Shown: positions 1-9,903, counted from the stretch's first letter. The stretch is DNA of 64,000 nt from DAHUXT01 sp036378295 (GCA_036378295.1 DASUWS010000203.1:1-64000); one strand, 5' to 3'. Made by a program: numbers and translations. The notes: generated by a model not told the origin, from the letters alone.

Positions 1-230
1 GCCAGGTGGCCACAGAACTGCTCCAGATAGGCGATGCGAGCATCCGCTATCCCTGGCTGGCCCACCGCGAGCGTCACGCCAGGGGACTTTCGCGCGGAGT
101 TCCGGCCATACATGGTAGCCGCCATAGCTTCGAGGTGCGTCAGAAAAGCGCGCCGTCGTTGCAGTTCTAGCCATTCTTCCCAGGCGAGCCGCGATGGTTG
201 CGCGGCGCTCCATCCTGTCCACGATTGCAT
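1..230 (-). CDS. Hypothetical protein, N-terminal part (runs off window start)
   Basis: An open frame starts at the ATG at 228-230 on the minus strand and stays open to the window edge. A very strong Shine-Dalgarno (GGAAGGAGG) ends about six bases before this ATG, which is the main support. The visible 76 residues begin MQSWTGWSAAQ and are rich in Trp, Arg and Leu in the first half, with a helical look. I do not recognise the family. A second overlapping frame starting at an ATG just upstream is also open, but it lacks a correctly spaced ribosome-binding site. The rest of the gene lies outside the window, so function and length are unknown. Confidence 0.5.
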   Translation of the reverse strand, partial: MQSWTGWSAAQPSRLAWEEWLELQRRRAFLTHLEAMAATMYGRNSARKSPGVTLAVGQPGIADARIAYLEQFCGHL

Positions 231-352
231 CACGAGCCTCCTTCCTGAACATCCAAAAAGCACGAGAGCACCGCACTTGCCAGGTCCGTCACATGGCGCC
301 ATGAGCTTGCCACAGCCAGCCCCAGCCAGAGCGGATGCCCTCGCATGCTCCA

Positions 353-1756
353 CTATTGCGCTGGCTCGATGTTCTGGTTCAACTGGAACAGATTGTCCGG
401 ATCATATTTTGCCTTGATCTTTGCCAGGCGCTCGTAGTTCTCACGGTAGGCGGCGCGAACATTCGTCTGCCCCTCATTCATCATCATGTTGAGGTAGCCG
501 CCGCCCGCAGAGTACGGGTGCAGCGCCGTCCAGTAATTGCGCGCCCACGCAATCATACGCTCGTTGTTGGCCGGGTCTGGATCGACACCGACAATCACCT
601 CAGAGAAGTTGGCGTCGCGGAAGCTGAAGGCCGTCTCGTCCTTGCCCACGTTGTGCACCGCGCCGTTGATCGGGTACAGGTGCATCGTTGAATGCATGGT
701 TGGCAGTTGCTCGGCATACTTCACGTGCAGGTCAATGGCCTGATCGCTCAGGTCGGTGAAGAAGTCGGCCTTCCAGTACCATTGCAGGCCCCGTGGGTAG
801 AGCCCATCGAAGAGCTGCTGCAAGACCGGCCAGGGAATCGGCCCAGCCACGTCTATCGCGGGCGTGCCGAAGGCGCGGATCGGAGCAAAACGCTCCTCCG
901 CCTGGTCGGGATCGCCCGTGTAACACCAGACGATAACGCACATCTTCTGCAATTGATACTGCTCAGGGAACGGCGGCACTGGCGGCACGGTCACGAAGCC
1001 GAACCAGCCGTTGATATCCTGTGGCGCGTTGAGGATGAAGTCGCGCCAGAACTTCAGCAGGTCCGCCGCCTGGTCGAGCGGCCAGAAAATCGGGCCACCG
1101 TAGACCATGTTGACATCGTGCAGGCGGAAGACGAACGAGGTCACGACCCCGAAGTTGCCACCGCCGCCCCGCACTGCCCAGAAGAGGTCGGGGTGTTCCT
1201 GCTCATTCGCGGTCACATAGCTGCCGTCGGCCAGGACTATATCGACGCTCAGCAGATTATCCAATGAGAGCCCGTAGGTTCGCGAGAGATAGCCGATACC
1301 GCCACCGAGGGTAAGTCCGCCGACACCTGTCGTCGAGATGAACCCGCTGGGCGTGGCCAGGCCGAAGGGATGCGTCGCGTGATCGACAGCGCCCCAGGTG
1401 CCGCCACCCTCGACGCGCACCGTGCGCTGGGCTGGATCGACGTGAACGCTATCCATTTCGGATAGGTCGATGACCAGACCATCATCGCAGGTGCCGAGTC
1501 CGGGGCCGCTATGGCCACCGCCACGAACCGCAAGCAACAGGTGATGCTCGCGGGCAAAATTGACGGCGCTGATGACATCCGCAACGTCCTTAGAGCGCAC
1601 AATCAGACCGGGGTGACCGTCGATCATGCCATTGTAGACCTTGCGCGCGTCGTCGTAAGCGGTGTCGCCTGGCCGGATCAGATCGCCGCGCAGGCTTGAC
1701 TTGAACGCTTCGATGACAGCCCCATCCAGCGTCGCTGCACTGACTTGAGCAAGCAT
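353..1756 (-). CDS. FAD-binding oxidoreductase, berberine-bridge (BBE) type
   Basis: A secreted-type or cytosolic flavin oxidase of the FAD_binding_4 plus BBE family, which oxidises sugars, alkaloids or other small alcohols and amines. The N-terminal FAD domain contains RGGGHSGPG; in this family that His usually carries the covalent 8-alpha-histidyl flavin. The segment TTGVGGLTLGGGIG follows. The position where bicovalent members carry a second, Cys attachment does not appear to be Cys, so flavin is probably linked only through His (inference). The C-terminal BBE signature is NYERLAKIKAKYDPDNLFQ. I chose the ATG at 1754-1756 because AAGGAG lies eight bases upstream; a longer frame to 1801 lacks a site. 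The length of 467 aa is normal. Substrate is unknown. Confidence 0.9.
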   Translation of the reverse strand: MLAQVSAATLDGAVIEAFKSSLRGDLIRPGDTAYDDARKVYNGMIDGHPGLIVRSKDVADVISAVNFAREHHLLLAVRGGGHSGPGLGTCDDGLVIDLSEMDSVHVDPAQRTVRVEGGGTWGAVDHATHPFGLATPSGFISTTGVGGLTLGGGIGYLSRTYGLSLDNLLSVDIVLADGSYVTANEQEHPDLFWAVRGGGGNFGVVTSFVFRLHDVNMVYGGPIFWPLDQAADLLKFWRDFILNAPQDINGWFGFVTVPPVPPFPEQYQLQKMCVIVWCYTGDPDQAEERFAPIRAFGTPAIDVAGPIPWPVLQQLFDGLYPRGLQWYWKADFFTDLSDQAIDLHVKYAEQLPTMHSTMHLYPINGAVHNVGKDETAFSFRDANFSEVIVGVDPDPANNERMIAWARNYWTALHPYSAGGGYLNMMMNEGQTNVRAAYRENYERLAKIKAKYDPDNLFQLNQNIEPAQ

Positions 1757-1918
1757 AGCACTTTTCTCCTTATCCCCTCCCGGGTATATCACCAGCACCA
1801 ACCGTGGCGCGTGGTAATTTAGGAGGATTGAGGACAGGATACCGACCGGGATGTTAGGAAGGCGTTTGATATGGAATGAATTTGCGGATGTTTGACAACC
1901 CGGGGCGTTAAGAGAGCG

Positions 1919-4900
1919 TTATCCTCGTGTCGCGAGGAATGTCTTTGCCGCCTGCAAATCCGGCAGGTCAAACCCTTCGGTAAATCGGGAGTACAGGTCG
2001 CGTAGCGCGTGACAGGTCTCTTCGCCACGCCCCTCCACGCACTGGAGACGGGCTAACGATAGCAGCGCCCGCAACTCCAGCGACCGCGCTTGCTGGCTGC
2101 GCGCGATATCGACGGCACGGTGTAACGCTGCCTCTGCGTCATGCTCGCTCTGGCCGCTCGCGAACATGAATTCGCCGCGCAGACGGTGTAGCTCGGCATC
2201 CCACCAGCGCTCATTACTGTGGCGCGAATGTACCAGCGCATCCTCGATGACATGCAGCCCCTCTTCCGGACGCCCGGCCTGACTATAGACGCGGGCAAGC
2301 AGCGAGAGGAAATAGGGTAGACGCAGCCTCGCGCCCGTTGTCTGAAACGTCTCGATGGCGGCACGCAATGCCGCGATATGCGCATCATCCGGCTGCTCGC
2401 TCGCCTGCGCGTATCTGACCAGAATCTCCGCCCACGCGCTATAGTATGGGGCCTTGTACTCGATGGTGAGCGCACGTGCCTCTTCGGCACGCGCCCGGGC
2501 AGTAGTCGCATCGCAGCTTATCTGCCAGAGCATGGCAAGGTAGGTGGTGGCAAGCGCCTGGTTGAACGGCTGCTCCATCGTCTGGGCCAGTTGCACCGCG
2601 TCAACCGCGGACGCGATGGCCTGCGCGGGATACCCAAGGGCCCAGAGCGCATGTGAGCGCCAGGCGCGCGTGTGGACGGCGAAGTTCCAGCCTTGCGACT
2701 CCTGAAGACTCTCGACCTGTTGCGAATCATGTGTTGTGAGGATACGCTCGTAGGCATCGTTCGCTTCACTCAGGCGGCCCAGGTGGAGCCGCGCCCCGGC
2801 GAACATCATCCCGGATAAGGGTGGAGCTTCGCCACGTGTTCGCTCGTAGAGCGCCTGCAACTCCTCGGCTACCAACTGCACCCGCTCCAGCCGTGCCTGG
2901 ACGACAAGCAGCGATTGAAGCCCATAGAGCGCTTCGGCCCGCTGCACATCGTCGCCGACTGTGTCACACAAAGCCAGGGCGCGCTCGACGACACGCTCCA
3001 ACTCCGGCGCGGTCCACCCACGGGTAATCCGGTAGAGCGGCGCCAGCGCCAGCAATATGGCCAATTCCTGCTTGTCGCGCGTGGTCGTGTGCGGCGTCTG
3101 TTCGAGGAGATCGAGGCAGTGCCGCAGCAGGTAGATCGCATCTTCATGAGCGAATACACGCTGCGCCACCAATGCGGCGCGACGATAGTACGAGATGGCG
3201 CGCGGAATTGATCCACCATGTTCATAGTGCATGGCAATTTGCCCGCTGACCGGGTCGAGGTCATTGCTGTAGAGAGTTTCGAGTGCGCTTGCGATGCGAC
3301 GGTGCCAGAGGTGGCGCTGCGGAGCGCTGATTTCCGCATAGGCGACTTCGCGCAGCTTGTCATGGGTGAAGTCGTACGTCGCGGGTCCCTGTTCATGCAC
3401 GATGCCACGCTGCCAAAGCTCGTCCAGCGCATGTACGACGCTTCCTTCATCAGACTGGCTGACCTCCGCCAGGATATCAAGGCTGAACTCCCGGCCAATC
3501 GTGGCCGCCAGCGAGACCAATTCGCGGGCTGGGGCGGAGAGTTGGCCCAGCCGGTCGGCGATGACGGTTCTCATGCCGGTCGGCAGCGCGCGATTGGCGT
3601 GAGAATGCGCGTACGGAGCGCTCTCGATGCTCTCACGTTGTTTGAGGAATTCATCCAGCCCGGCTCGTACTGCCTCAACGACAAAGAGCGGATTACCCTC
3701 GGTCTCGCCAAACAGGCGCATCGCTGCCTCCGTATCCAGGTTACGGTCGGTCATGCGCGCGGCCAATTCCGCGGTCTCAGCGGCATCTAGTGGCTGGAGC
3801 GTGAGCTCCGTCACGGCAACCGTGTGGCGCAGGTGCAGCAGCAGCGTATGGAGCGGGTGGTGAGACAGCGTTTCCTCGCTGCGAGCACTGCCGAGAATAA
3901 GCACCCGCGCATGCGGATCGAAGCGCAGGAGAAAGTGCAGCCATTCCAGCGTTTCCTGGTCGCACCATTGCAGGTCATCCAGCACCAGCAGCAACGGTTG
4001 TGGCGCGGCCAGGACGGCAAGCGCCAGCGCCTGGAAGAAACGCAGCCGCTGGCCATACTCAGTCATCGGCTCATAATGAGGCAGGTCTGGATACTCGGCC
4101 AGTAGCTCAGGCAAGATGCGCGCGATTTCGATCAGCCATACTCTCTCCAGTTGCCGCACGCATGGACGTAGCGCGGGACTGCGAAGCCACTCGATCACAG
4201 GAGCAAATGAGAGGCGGCCCTCGACAGCATACGAGCGCGTGATTGCTGTAGTGGCTCCTCCATGCTCGGCCCATTGTGCCATCTCCTCGGCGAGGCGCGA
4301 TTTGCCAATACCCGGCTCGCCCGTGATGAGCACGAATCCCGGTCTCTGAGTCGTCGCGGCCTGCCACGCTTTCCGCAATATTTCCCACTCGCGCTGGCGC
4401 CCAATGAGAGCCGTAGGCGCCGCCGATGAGCCACGCGGCGCGGCATCCGCAACGTTGGGCGCATCGCCGCCGCTGGCGTGATCCGCTTCCAGTCGTCGTA
4501 ACCGCTGATGGAGATCTTCCGTCGCCTGGCTTGGCTCGATGCCAAGCTGGCGGCGCAACGTGTCGGCGCACGTCTGAAACGTCCGATAGGCGCTTGCGTA
4601 GTCGCCTGTGAGGGCGTACAACCGCATGAGCGCGCGATAGGCGCCTTCATTCAACGGGTCAGCACGAATCATGCGGCGCGCGTAGCGAATCGCGCTTTCG
4701 AACTCATGGCGGACTTCATGAGCGCTGATCAGCCGTTCAAGCGCCTGGAGAAAAAGATCGCGGAGCCGTTCCCGCTCCGGGATGATCCAGTCGTCATAGC
4801 ATCCTGGCAGAAGATCAGCCTGGTAGATCTCCAGGAGCCTTTCCCCTGCGGCGTGCAGCGCGGCGAAATCGTTCTGGCTTGCCGCTGTGGTGAGCGCATC

Positions 4901-5233
4901 CAGTGCGCGCTCGAACTCTTCAACATCGAGTTCCATGGCGAGATCGCGCCGCCATTGCAGCGTGCGGTTATCGACACTGAGGAAAGCGCTGACATCCGGC
5001 AGCGTGCGCCGGATGGTGTGGACGAGCTGGCGCAGATTATTGAGCGCCTGTGCTTCGCTCGAATCCGGCCAGAATATAAATGCGAGATGCTGGCGGAGTT
5101 GGGGTGTGACACGATGCAGCATAAGATACGCGAGCAGTGATTGCAGCCGGGGCGTGTTGACACCCTCCACTGGCCTGTCATCCGAGGTGAGCGAGAAATC
5201 GCCAAGGAGTCGGATCTGTAGCACTGATGACAT
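1919..5233 (-). CDS. BTAD-domain AAA ATPase transcriptional regulator with TPR repeats
   Basis: A large (about 1100 aa) signal-transducing ATPase regulator of the SARP/BTAD group. The order is an N-terminal winged-helix-like segment (LQIRLLGDFSL), a bacterial transcriptional activation domain (about residues 90-245, with LDVEEFERAL and DPLNEGAYRALMRLY), then a STAND-type ATPase with Walker A GEPGIGKS around residues 304-312 and Walker B LLLVLDDLQW around 416. The C-terminal half is helical TPR-like repeats. The start at 5231-5233 is preceded by GGAGG six bases away; an upstream in-frame Met is not. The target genes cannot be read from the sequence. The downstream FAD oxidase lies on the same strand about 160 bp away and could be a target (inference). 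Confidence 0.88.
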   Translation of the reverse strand: MSSVLQIRLLGDFSLTSDDRPVEGVNTPRLQSLLAYLMLHRVTPQLRQHLAFIFWPDSSEAQALNNLRQLVHTIRRTLPDVSAFLSVDNRTLQWRRDLAMELDVEEFERALDALTTAASQNDFAALHAAGERLLEIYQADLLPGCYDDWIIPERERLRDLFLQALERLISAHEVRHEFESAIRYARRMIRADPLNEGAYRALMRLYALTGDYASAYRTFQTCADTLRRQLGIEPSQATEDLHQRLRRLEADHASGGDAPNVADAAPRGSSAAPTALIGRQREWEILRKAWQAATTQRPGFVLITGEPGIGKSRLAEEMAQWAEHGGATTAITRSYAVEGRLSFAPVIEWLRSPALRPCVRQLERVWLIEIARILPELLAEYPDLPHYEPMTEYGQRLRFFQALALAVLAAPQPLLLVLDDLQWCDQETLEWLHFLLRFDPHARVLILGSARSEETLSHHPLHTLLLHLRHTVAVTELTLQPLDAAETAELAARMTDRNLDTEAAMRLFGETEGNPLFVVEAVRAGLDEFLKQRESIESAPYAHSHANRALPTGMRTVIADRLGQLSAPARELVSLAATIGREFSLDILAEVSQSDEGSVVHALDELWQRGIVHEQGPATYDFTHDKLREVAYAEISAPQRHLWHRRIASALETLYSNDLDPVSGQIAMHYEHGGSIPRAISYYRRAALVAQRVFAHEDAIYLLRHCLDLLEQTPHTTTRDKQELAILLALAPLYRITRGWTAPELERVVERALALCDTVGDDVQRAEALYGLQSLLVVQARLERVQLVAEELQALYERTRGEAPPLSGMMFAGARLHLGRLSEANDAYERILTTHDSQQVESLQESQGWNFAVHTRAWRSHALWALGYPAQAIASAVDAVQLAQTMEQPFNQALATTYLAMLWQISCDATTARARAEEARALTIEYKAPYYSAWAEILVRYAQASEQPDDAHIAALRAAIETFQTTGARLRLPYFLSLLARVYSQAGRPEEGLHVIEDALVHSRHSNERWWDAELHRLRGEFMFASGQSEHDAEAALHRAVDIARSQQARSLELRALLSLARLQCVEGRGEETCHALRDLYSRFTEGFDLPDLQAAKTFLATRG

Positions 5234-5432
5234 CGCTGCCTCCGAACCACCAGACCGGAGTTCACACACGGGTGATCGAGTATAGCTCGAATCATCATGG
5301 GTCGCCTTCTACGCGATTCCATAGTGAGTAGAGTATCATCTCCGCGTGTGTTTCGCTGTGAGATACGCGATATCCGAGTGCCCAGTTTTCTTCCAATGCT
5401 ATGATGCGCTCCCGCGACGAGATCACGACGCG

Positions 5433-6722
5433 TTATAGCGTCTGTTTCAGCAGCGCCAGCACCTGCGCCCACGAATCAGCGTTGGCGCGTGCCTGTCCGT
5501 CGGGTGTGCCGCCATAAGCAAATGTGGCACCAACAGCCGGATGGCGGCGCGTATTGGCCGTCGTCGGATACCAGGGAGGGCCGATCAGGTGGCCCGCATC
5601 CGGGTAGCTCAGGTGGCGATACGGCCAGGCGAAGTCGCGCGCCTCCAATCTCCGCATGATGCGCTCGGCCATCAGCGTAGACGGCCACATCTGATCGTCC
5701 TCGCCAGAGATCAAGAGCACCGGTCCGGCAATGCGCTCGACCGCAATCGTCGCGGGCTCAAGCGCCGCCTCATCTTCCAGATTCGCCCGATACCAGGGTG
5801 CCGCGGAGAGCGGCTCGCGTCCGAACATCTCGCCGCGCTGTTCAGGCGAAACGTGATCCGGCGCGACTGGCAGCGACTCACCGCGATACGTCCATGCCGG
5901 GCCAGACGCGCCCACCGCGCCCCAGAGCACGCTGCTCGGCGCGTAGGCAATGACCGCGCCGACCCGGGCAGACATCGCGCCCAGCAGGAGCGCTAGCTCA
6001 GCGCCGCGCGAGATGCCTACCACGGCGTATCGCTCGCCGCCCACATCGGGACGAGCAGCCATCCAATCGAGCGCCGTCTCGAAATACTCCAACGGAATAT
6101 CCGCCAGACGTGGCGGCAATCCCTTAGCGCCAAAGTAGGCCAACGCGAGCGCCGCGTAGCCGTGTGAGGCGAGCAGCGCCGCCATTGGCTCGCGTATGCC
6201 TCCGCTCGATCCTCCGAGCACGATCACGCCCGGATGTGGGCCAGCAGCTTCCGGCGGCAGAAAGAGCGTGCCGACCAGCCCGCGCTCGCGCAGCTCAACA
6301 CGCCGCACACTCGGAGTCATCTCCAGCCGCGTGTGGCTTGCCCTAGCGACTTCACGGCTATCCACCTCGGCTGAGAGCGCGACGATAAGCGGCTGCGTGG
6401 TTGTTCGCGCGAACGTCGCGGGCGCAATGTCGCCAGTTTCGTCAGTGTCGTCCACCAGACGCATGCTCCACAGGAAGCCCATCGCGTCGACGCCCGAATA
6501 CGTGCCAGCCAGCGGGGATGCCGTCGCAACGTCTATCACGCCCGCCTCATTCGTCTGAAACTCCGCCCACGAGCGCCAACGATTGCCCGCATCATCGTAC
6601 GTCCCAGCGCGAAGCGTCACCCGCTGCCCCGGTGCGAATCCCAGCAGCCGGATGTGGACGATCTGATCGCTCAGCGCTGGATTGGGCATGACGGTGATTG
6701 CGGGTAGCGCATCCCCACGCAT
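5433..6722 (-). CDS. Acyl-CoA thioester hydrolase / BAAT-like alpha/beta hydrolase
   Basis: A two-domain protein of the acyl-CoA thioesterase / bile-acid-CoA:amino-acid N-acyltransferase family. The N-terminal beta-sandwich (about residues 1-140, with NPALSDQIVHIRL and GTYSGVDAMGFLWSM) is typical of the family. The C-terminal alpha/beta hydrolase has the nucleophile elbow VVGISRGAE (Ser), the acid in SGEDDQMWPS and the base in DAGHLIG. Ser rather than Cys at the nucleophile favours hydrolysis of acyl-CoA over amino-acid conjugation (family knowledge). There is no signal peptide, so it is probably cytosolic. The start has AAAGGA nine bases upstream. It is divergent from the next gene, with a short intergenic region. 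Confidence 0.85.
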   Translation of the reverse strand: MRGDALPAITVMPNPALSDQIVHIRLLGFAPGQRVTLRAGTYDDAGNRWRSWAEFQTNEAGVIDVATASPLAGTYSGVDAMGFLWSMRLVDDTDETGDIAPATFARTTTQPLIVALSAEVDSREVARASHTRLEMTPSVRRVELRERGLVGTLFLPPEAAGPHPGVIVLGGSSGGIREPMAALLASHGYAALALAYFGAKGLPPRLADIPLEYFETALDWMAARPDVGGERYAVVGISRGAELALLLGAMSARVGAVIAYAPSSVLWGAVGASGPAWTYRGESLPVAPDHVSPEQRGEMFGREPLSAAPWYRANLEDEAALEPATIAVERIAGPVLLISGEDDQMWPSTLMAERIMRRLEARDFAWPYRHLSYPDAGHLIGPPWYPTTANTRRHPAVGATFAYGGTPDGQARANADSWAQVLALLKQTL

Positions 6723-6799
6723 GGCATGCTATCCTTTCTCTGGCAGTGCCATTCTCCTTCACCAAGCATAGCTGTTACTTGCCGGAAAGGGCTTCTCCT

Positions 6800-7393
6800 G
6801 TGGTTCCACAGACATTTCTGACATTCTTCGCGGCCAGCCTCACCGCTGATGGCGCGCTGATCGGCCTGCTCTTCGTCGCCATCTCCATCGCGCCGGGACA
6901 CACACTTGGCAAGGAGGCGGAGCTAGAGCGGGAACTTGCGGCGAATAGCGCCTTCAGCGCCCTGGTCAACGCCTTCCTGATCTCGATGATCGCGCTCATC
7001 CCCGGTATCACTATCGGCTGGGCAGTCGTCGTCATTGCCGCGATATCGATGCTGAACACCATCGTCCATACAGCCGATAAGCTCCGCCGCAGCCAGCGGA
7101 TGTTTCAGCGCAGCATCCTCTATACCATCGGTGGGATTCTTGTCTATGGGTTGGAGATCTATTACAGCATCCAGATCATTCAACAGCCCCTCCATAGCGA
7201 GGAGGGTCTGTATGGCTTGATGATTGTGCTGGTCGCTGTCTTCGGCGTCGCGCTCGCCCGCGCGTGGACGCTCCTCGGCGATGAGAATCGCTCGCTCGCC
7301 CGTATCCTGGCCGACATCATCCGCCGCAGGCTTTCGCGCGCGCCCGCAACCGATGTTGACAGTACTGAGAAGAAATCTGTTCCCTCAGACTGA
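6800..7393 (+). CDS. Hypothetical membrane protein, four predicted helices
   Basis: A 197-aa integral membrane protein of unknown function. Hydrophobic segments are visible at the N-terminus (TFLTFFAASLTADGALIGLLF), then around SALVNAFLISMIALI / GWAVVVIAAISML, then TIGGILVYGLEIYY and LMIVLVAVFGVALA. The C-terminal 35 residues are basic and probably cytoplasmic. I prefer the GTG at 6800 because AAGGG lies eight bases upstream and the protein then begins directly before helix one. The longer frame starting at 6698 would overlap the divergent thioesterase start. I do not recognise a conserved domain. Confidence 0.7.
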   Translation: MVPQTFLTFFAASLTADGALIGLLFVAISIAPGHTLGKEAELERELAANSAFSALVNAFLISMIALIPGITIGWAVVVIAAISMLNTIVHTADKLRRSQRMFQRSILYTIGGILVYGLEIYYSIQIIQQPLHSEEGLYGLMIVLVAVFGVALARAWTLLGDENRSLARILADIIRRRLSRAPATDVDSTEKKSVPSD

Positions 7394-7452
7394 AAGCGCT
7401 ATGCTATCCTGTTGCTGTTGTGACACACGCCACGGCAGGAGGCAGCAACAGC

Positions 7453-8736
7453 ATGGCGACCACTGGCACCGACCGTGCTACTCATACGACACGAACACCA
7501 CAGGCAACCCCAGCAACCCACAAGCCGCTCTGGCGCAATCGCGACTTTCTGTTCATCGCTGGTGGACAGGCTGTCTCCGACGCGGGCACGCAAATCTCCC
7601 ATCTCGCGTTCCCACTGCTGCTGTTGCTGATCACGGGCTCGCCCGCGCAGGCCGGGCTGGCAGGCGCGCTGCGGACGGTGCCGTACGTTCTGATGGCGTT
7701 ACCAGCAGGCGCGCTGGTGGATCGCTGGAATCGCCGCACCGTCATGCTAGTATGCGACACGGGTCGGGCGCTTGGTTTAGCCAGCATACCTCTCACAGCA
7801 GCGTTCCACGCGCTTACGCTGCCGCAGCTCTATCTCGTTGCATTCGTCGAGGGCATACTCGGCGTCGTCTTCGATATCGCAGCAGTAGCCAGCCTGCCAC
7901 GCGTCGTCTCCAGCGCGCAGCTCCCGCGGGCAACCTCCTGGCAGATCGCTGGCTCTGGCGGCGCATCACTGGCGGGCCCACCCCTCGGTGGGCTGCTCTA
8001 TGGCATCAACAGCGCTCTGCCGTTCCTGGCCGATACCATCTCCTACGCATGTTCGGTTGCGACACTGCTCTTCGTGCGCACACCGCTACAGGCCGAGCGC
8101 AATGCGCTGCGCGAGCCAATGGCACGAGAGATATGGACTGGGCTTTCATGGCTTTGGCGGAAGCCGACCATCCGCATGCTGGCGATTCTGAGCGGCCTGC
8201 TCAACCTGGTCGCTCCGGGAGCCAGCACGCTGCTCATCATCGTCCTGGCGCAGCAGCAGCATGCGTCGTCATCGCTCATCGGCTTGATCTTCGCGGGCGT
8301 TGGGGTCGGCTATATTCTCGGCTCGATGCTGGCTGGGGTCATCTGTCGATGGTGCTCGTTCAAAGCGGTGATGCTTGGCACCTGCTGGCTCTTCGCCATC
8401 ATCTGGGGCTGTTACGCCTTCGCGGTGCACAATCTCTTGCTGCTTGCGGTTGTGAGCGCGATTTTCGCCTTCGTCGATCCTATCTATGACATCACACAGT
8501 TTAGCTATCGCATGGTGCTTATTCCCGATGCGCTGCAAGGGCGTGTCAATAGCGCCTATCGGGTCATCGCACGCGCTACGCCGCCGCTCGGACTGGCCCT
8601 TACTGGCATCCTGCTGCAGCATGCGGGCGCGCTTCCGACGATTGCCATCCTCGGTATCTTCCTGCTGGCCATGGCCGTCCTGGCGACCACGAGCCGCTCC
8701 ATCCGCAGCGCACCCGCCCACGGCACATCACGCTAA
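7453..8736 (+). CDS. MFS transporter (DHA3/MFS_3-like drug or siderophore exporter)
   Basis: Twelve-helix major facilitator in the group containing enterobactin exporter EntS and macrolide efflux proteins. Visible signatures are LWRNRDFLFIAGGQAVSDAG at the N-terminus, the loop 2-3 motif ALVDRWNRRTVMLVCD and the central cytoplasmic loop EIWTGLSWLWRKP typical of this subgroup. It acts in the cytoplasmic membrane as a proton-driven exporter; the substrate is unknown. The ATG at 7453 is preceded by AGGAGG with ten-base spacing. An upstream in-frame GTG has no site. The stop is five bases from the convergent YCII gene. Confidence 0.88.
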   Translation: MATTGTDRATHTTRTPQATPATHKPLWRNRDFLFIAGGQAVSDAGTQISHLAFPLLLLLITGSPAQAGLAGALRTVPYVLMALPAGALVDRWNRRTVMLVCDTGRALGLASIPLTAAFHALTLPQLYLVAFVEGILGVVFDIAAVASLPRVVSSAQLPRATSWQIAGSGGASLAGPPLGGLLYGINSALPFLADTISYACSVATLLFVRTPLQAERNALREPMAREIWTGLSWLWRKPTIRMLAILSGLLNLVAPGASTLLIIVLAQQQHASSSLIGLIFAGVGVGYILGSMLAGVICRWCSFKAVMLGTCWLFAIIWGCYAFAVHNLLLLAVVSAIFAFVDPIYDITQFSYRMVLIPDALQGRVNSAYRVIARATPPLGLALTGILLQHAGALPTIAILGIFLLAMAVLATTSRSIRSAPAHGTSR

Positions 8737-8741
8737 AGCGT

Positions 8742-9080
8742 TCATCGCGCCAGGCTGTCTCCGGGAAAACCCCGACAGGGATGCACTTCATAGACCAGAA
8801 CTCCAGCCTGCACAGCCGGGTCTTCGTCCATGATCTGTTGCACCTCGGTGACACTCGCGTTGAAGATGCCGATGCCTGCCATATCACTCCCATCGGAGAT
8901 CGGGCACACGATGGAGAGCAGCCCTTCCTCCCGAAGGGCAAAGTTCCTTCGCCCATGCTCCCAGATAATGCTCTCGACCCCATCCTGAAAACGCTTCGGG
9001 CCAGCCTTGAGAATGACGAGGGCATAGTTTCTGGTGCCAGCCAGTCTCTCACGCATCACATCATCGGTAATGGTTGTCAT
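8742..9080 (-). CDS. YCII-like domain protein
   Basis: A small 112-aa protein resembling the YCII / dimeric alpha-beta barrel family. It has a short strand ALVILKAG, a middle segment LLSIVCPISDGSDMAGIGIF and the terminal region VQQIMDEDPAVQAGVLVYEVHPCRG, which matches the usual YCII ending (ADPavqAGvl...v.pf). These proteins are dimeric with an active-site His/Asp but few have known reactions. The start at 9078-9080 follows GGGAGGA. It is convergent with the MFS gene and lies just downstream of the broken kinase on the same strand. Confidence 0.75.
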   Translation of the reverse strand: MTTITDDVMRERLAGTRNYALVILKAGPKRFQDGVESIIWEHGRRNFALREEGLLSIVCPISDGSDMAGIGIFNASVTEVQQIMDEDPAVQAGVLVYEVHPCRGFPGDSLAR

Positions 9081-9116
9081 AGCTTGTCCTCCCGTTACCA
9101 TATTCTTTGCTGGGCT

Positions 9117-9783
9117 TCAGTCATGGAAAGTCAGCAGCGGATCATCCAGGTGCTCGTTATTCACAACCGCATCCGCTCGCTGCTGGGGATGCGCCATCTC
9201 AAAGTAGAGGCGTTGCCCTGGGATGTAGCGCTCAGCATAACGGGCGCGTACCGCCTCTGCTGAGCCCAAAAGGGCCACATCGCGTTGTGTGGCGCGCTCC
9301 AATGCCACGTCAAAGGGTAGCTCGACAAAGATGCGATAGTCCCAGAACTCATCGAGCTCGGGACGGAGCAGGAACACGCCATCCAGCACAAGCACCGCAT
9401 CCGCTGCCGCCTCTTCCTCGGGCGCGACCACGGGACAGTCAGTGTGAACATCAAAGACAGCGCGACGAAATCGCCGGGACCCCGCGGGACCCAATAGCTG
9501 GAGCAGCATCTCGCGCACGGCAAGATAATCGAATGAGTCCAGATAATAGCCGGCGGGAGAGGCCGGGCCGCGCTGGTAGCGCTCGGTACGCGGGCGATGA
9601 AAGCCATCAATCGAGGCGCGAATGACTGGCCGCCCGTTAGCCTGTAGCGCCAACGCCAACTCATTCGCCAGCATCGTTTTTGCCAGCGGCATCGATGCCG
9701 TCCACCGCCACCCGCACCGGATGCGCGGTTGGGAGGGCACCTATGCGCCCGGCGAGCGCGCGCAGCATCTCTTGTCGCTCCAT
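9117..9783 (-). pseudogene. Uridine kinase-like P-loop kinase, frameshifted within the Walker A motif
   Basis: The gene starts at the ATG at 9781-9783, with GGAGGGAGG just upstream, and reads MERQEMLRALAG through VAVDGIDAAGK. It then meets a run of five A (minus strand; T-run at 9677-9681 on plus) that shifts it into a stop. With four A the frame would continue as GKTMLANELALAL, a perfect P-loop, and on through SIDGFHRPRTERYQRG, GYYLDSFDY and VLVLDGVFLLRPELDEFWDYRIFVELP, all typical of uridine kinase-like phosphotransferases. The rest of the 220-residue protein is intact. This is either a sequencing or assembly homopolymer error, a fresh null mutation, or slippage; an error is the most likely explanation. 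Confidence 0.8.
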
Positions 9784-9871
9784 GCGCCTCCCTCCTGCGC
9801 TGTTCTGCGTGACTATCACGAGCCGTGCTATGACCAATCGTAGCATGGGCGGGCGCTCCCTTGGCCTCACC

Positions 9872-9903
9872 TTGCCAAAACTGTTCTATCAATGCTATAA
9901 CAG
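9872..9903 (+). promoter_or_regulatory. Sigma-70-type promoter with overlapping inverted repeat, GntR operon
   Basis: TTGCCA at 9872-9877 and TATAAC at 9896-9901 with an 18-bp spacer. An inverted repeat CTGTT (9881-9885) / AACAG (9899-9903) overlaps the -10 box, as expected for autoregulation by the YtrA-type GntR repressor that starts at 9938. The operator role is inferred. Confidence 0.6.
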
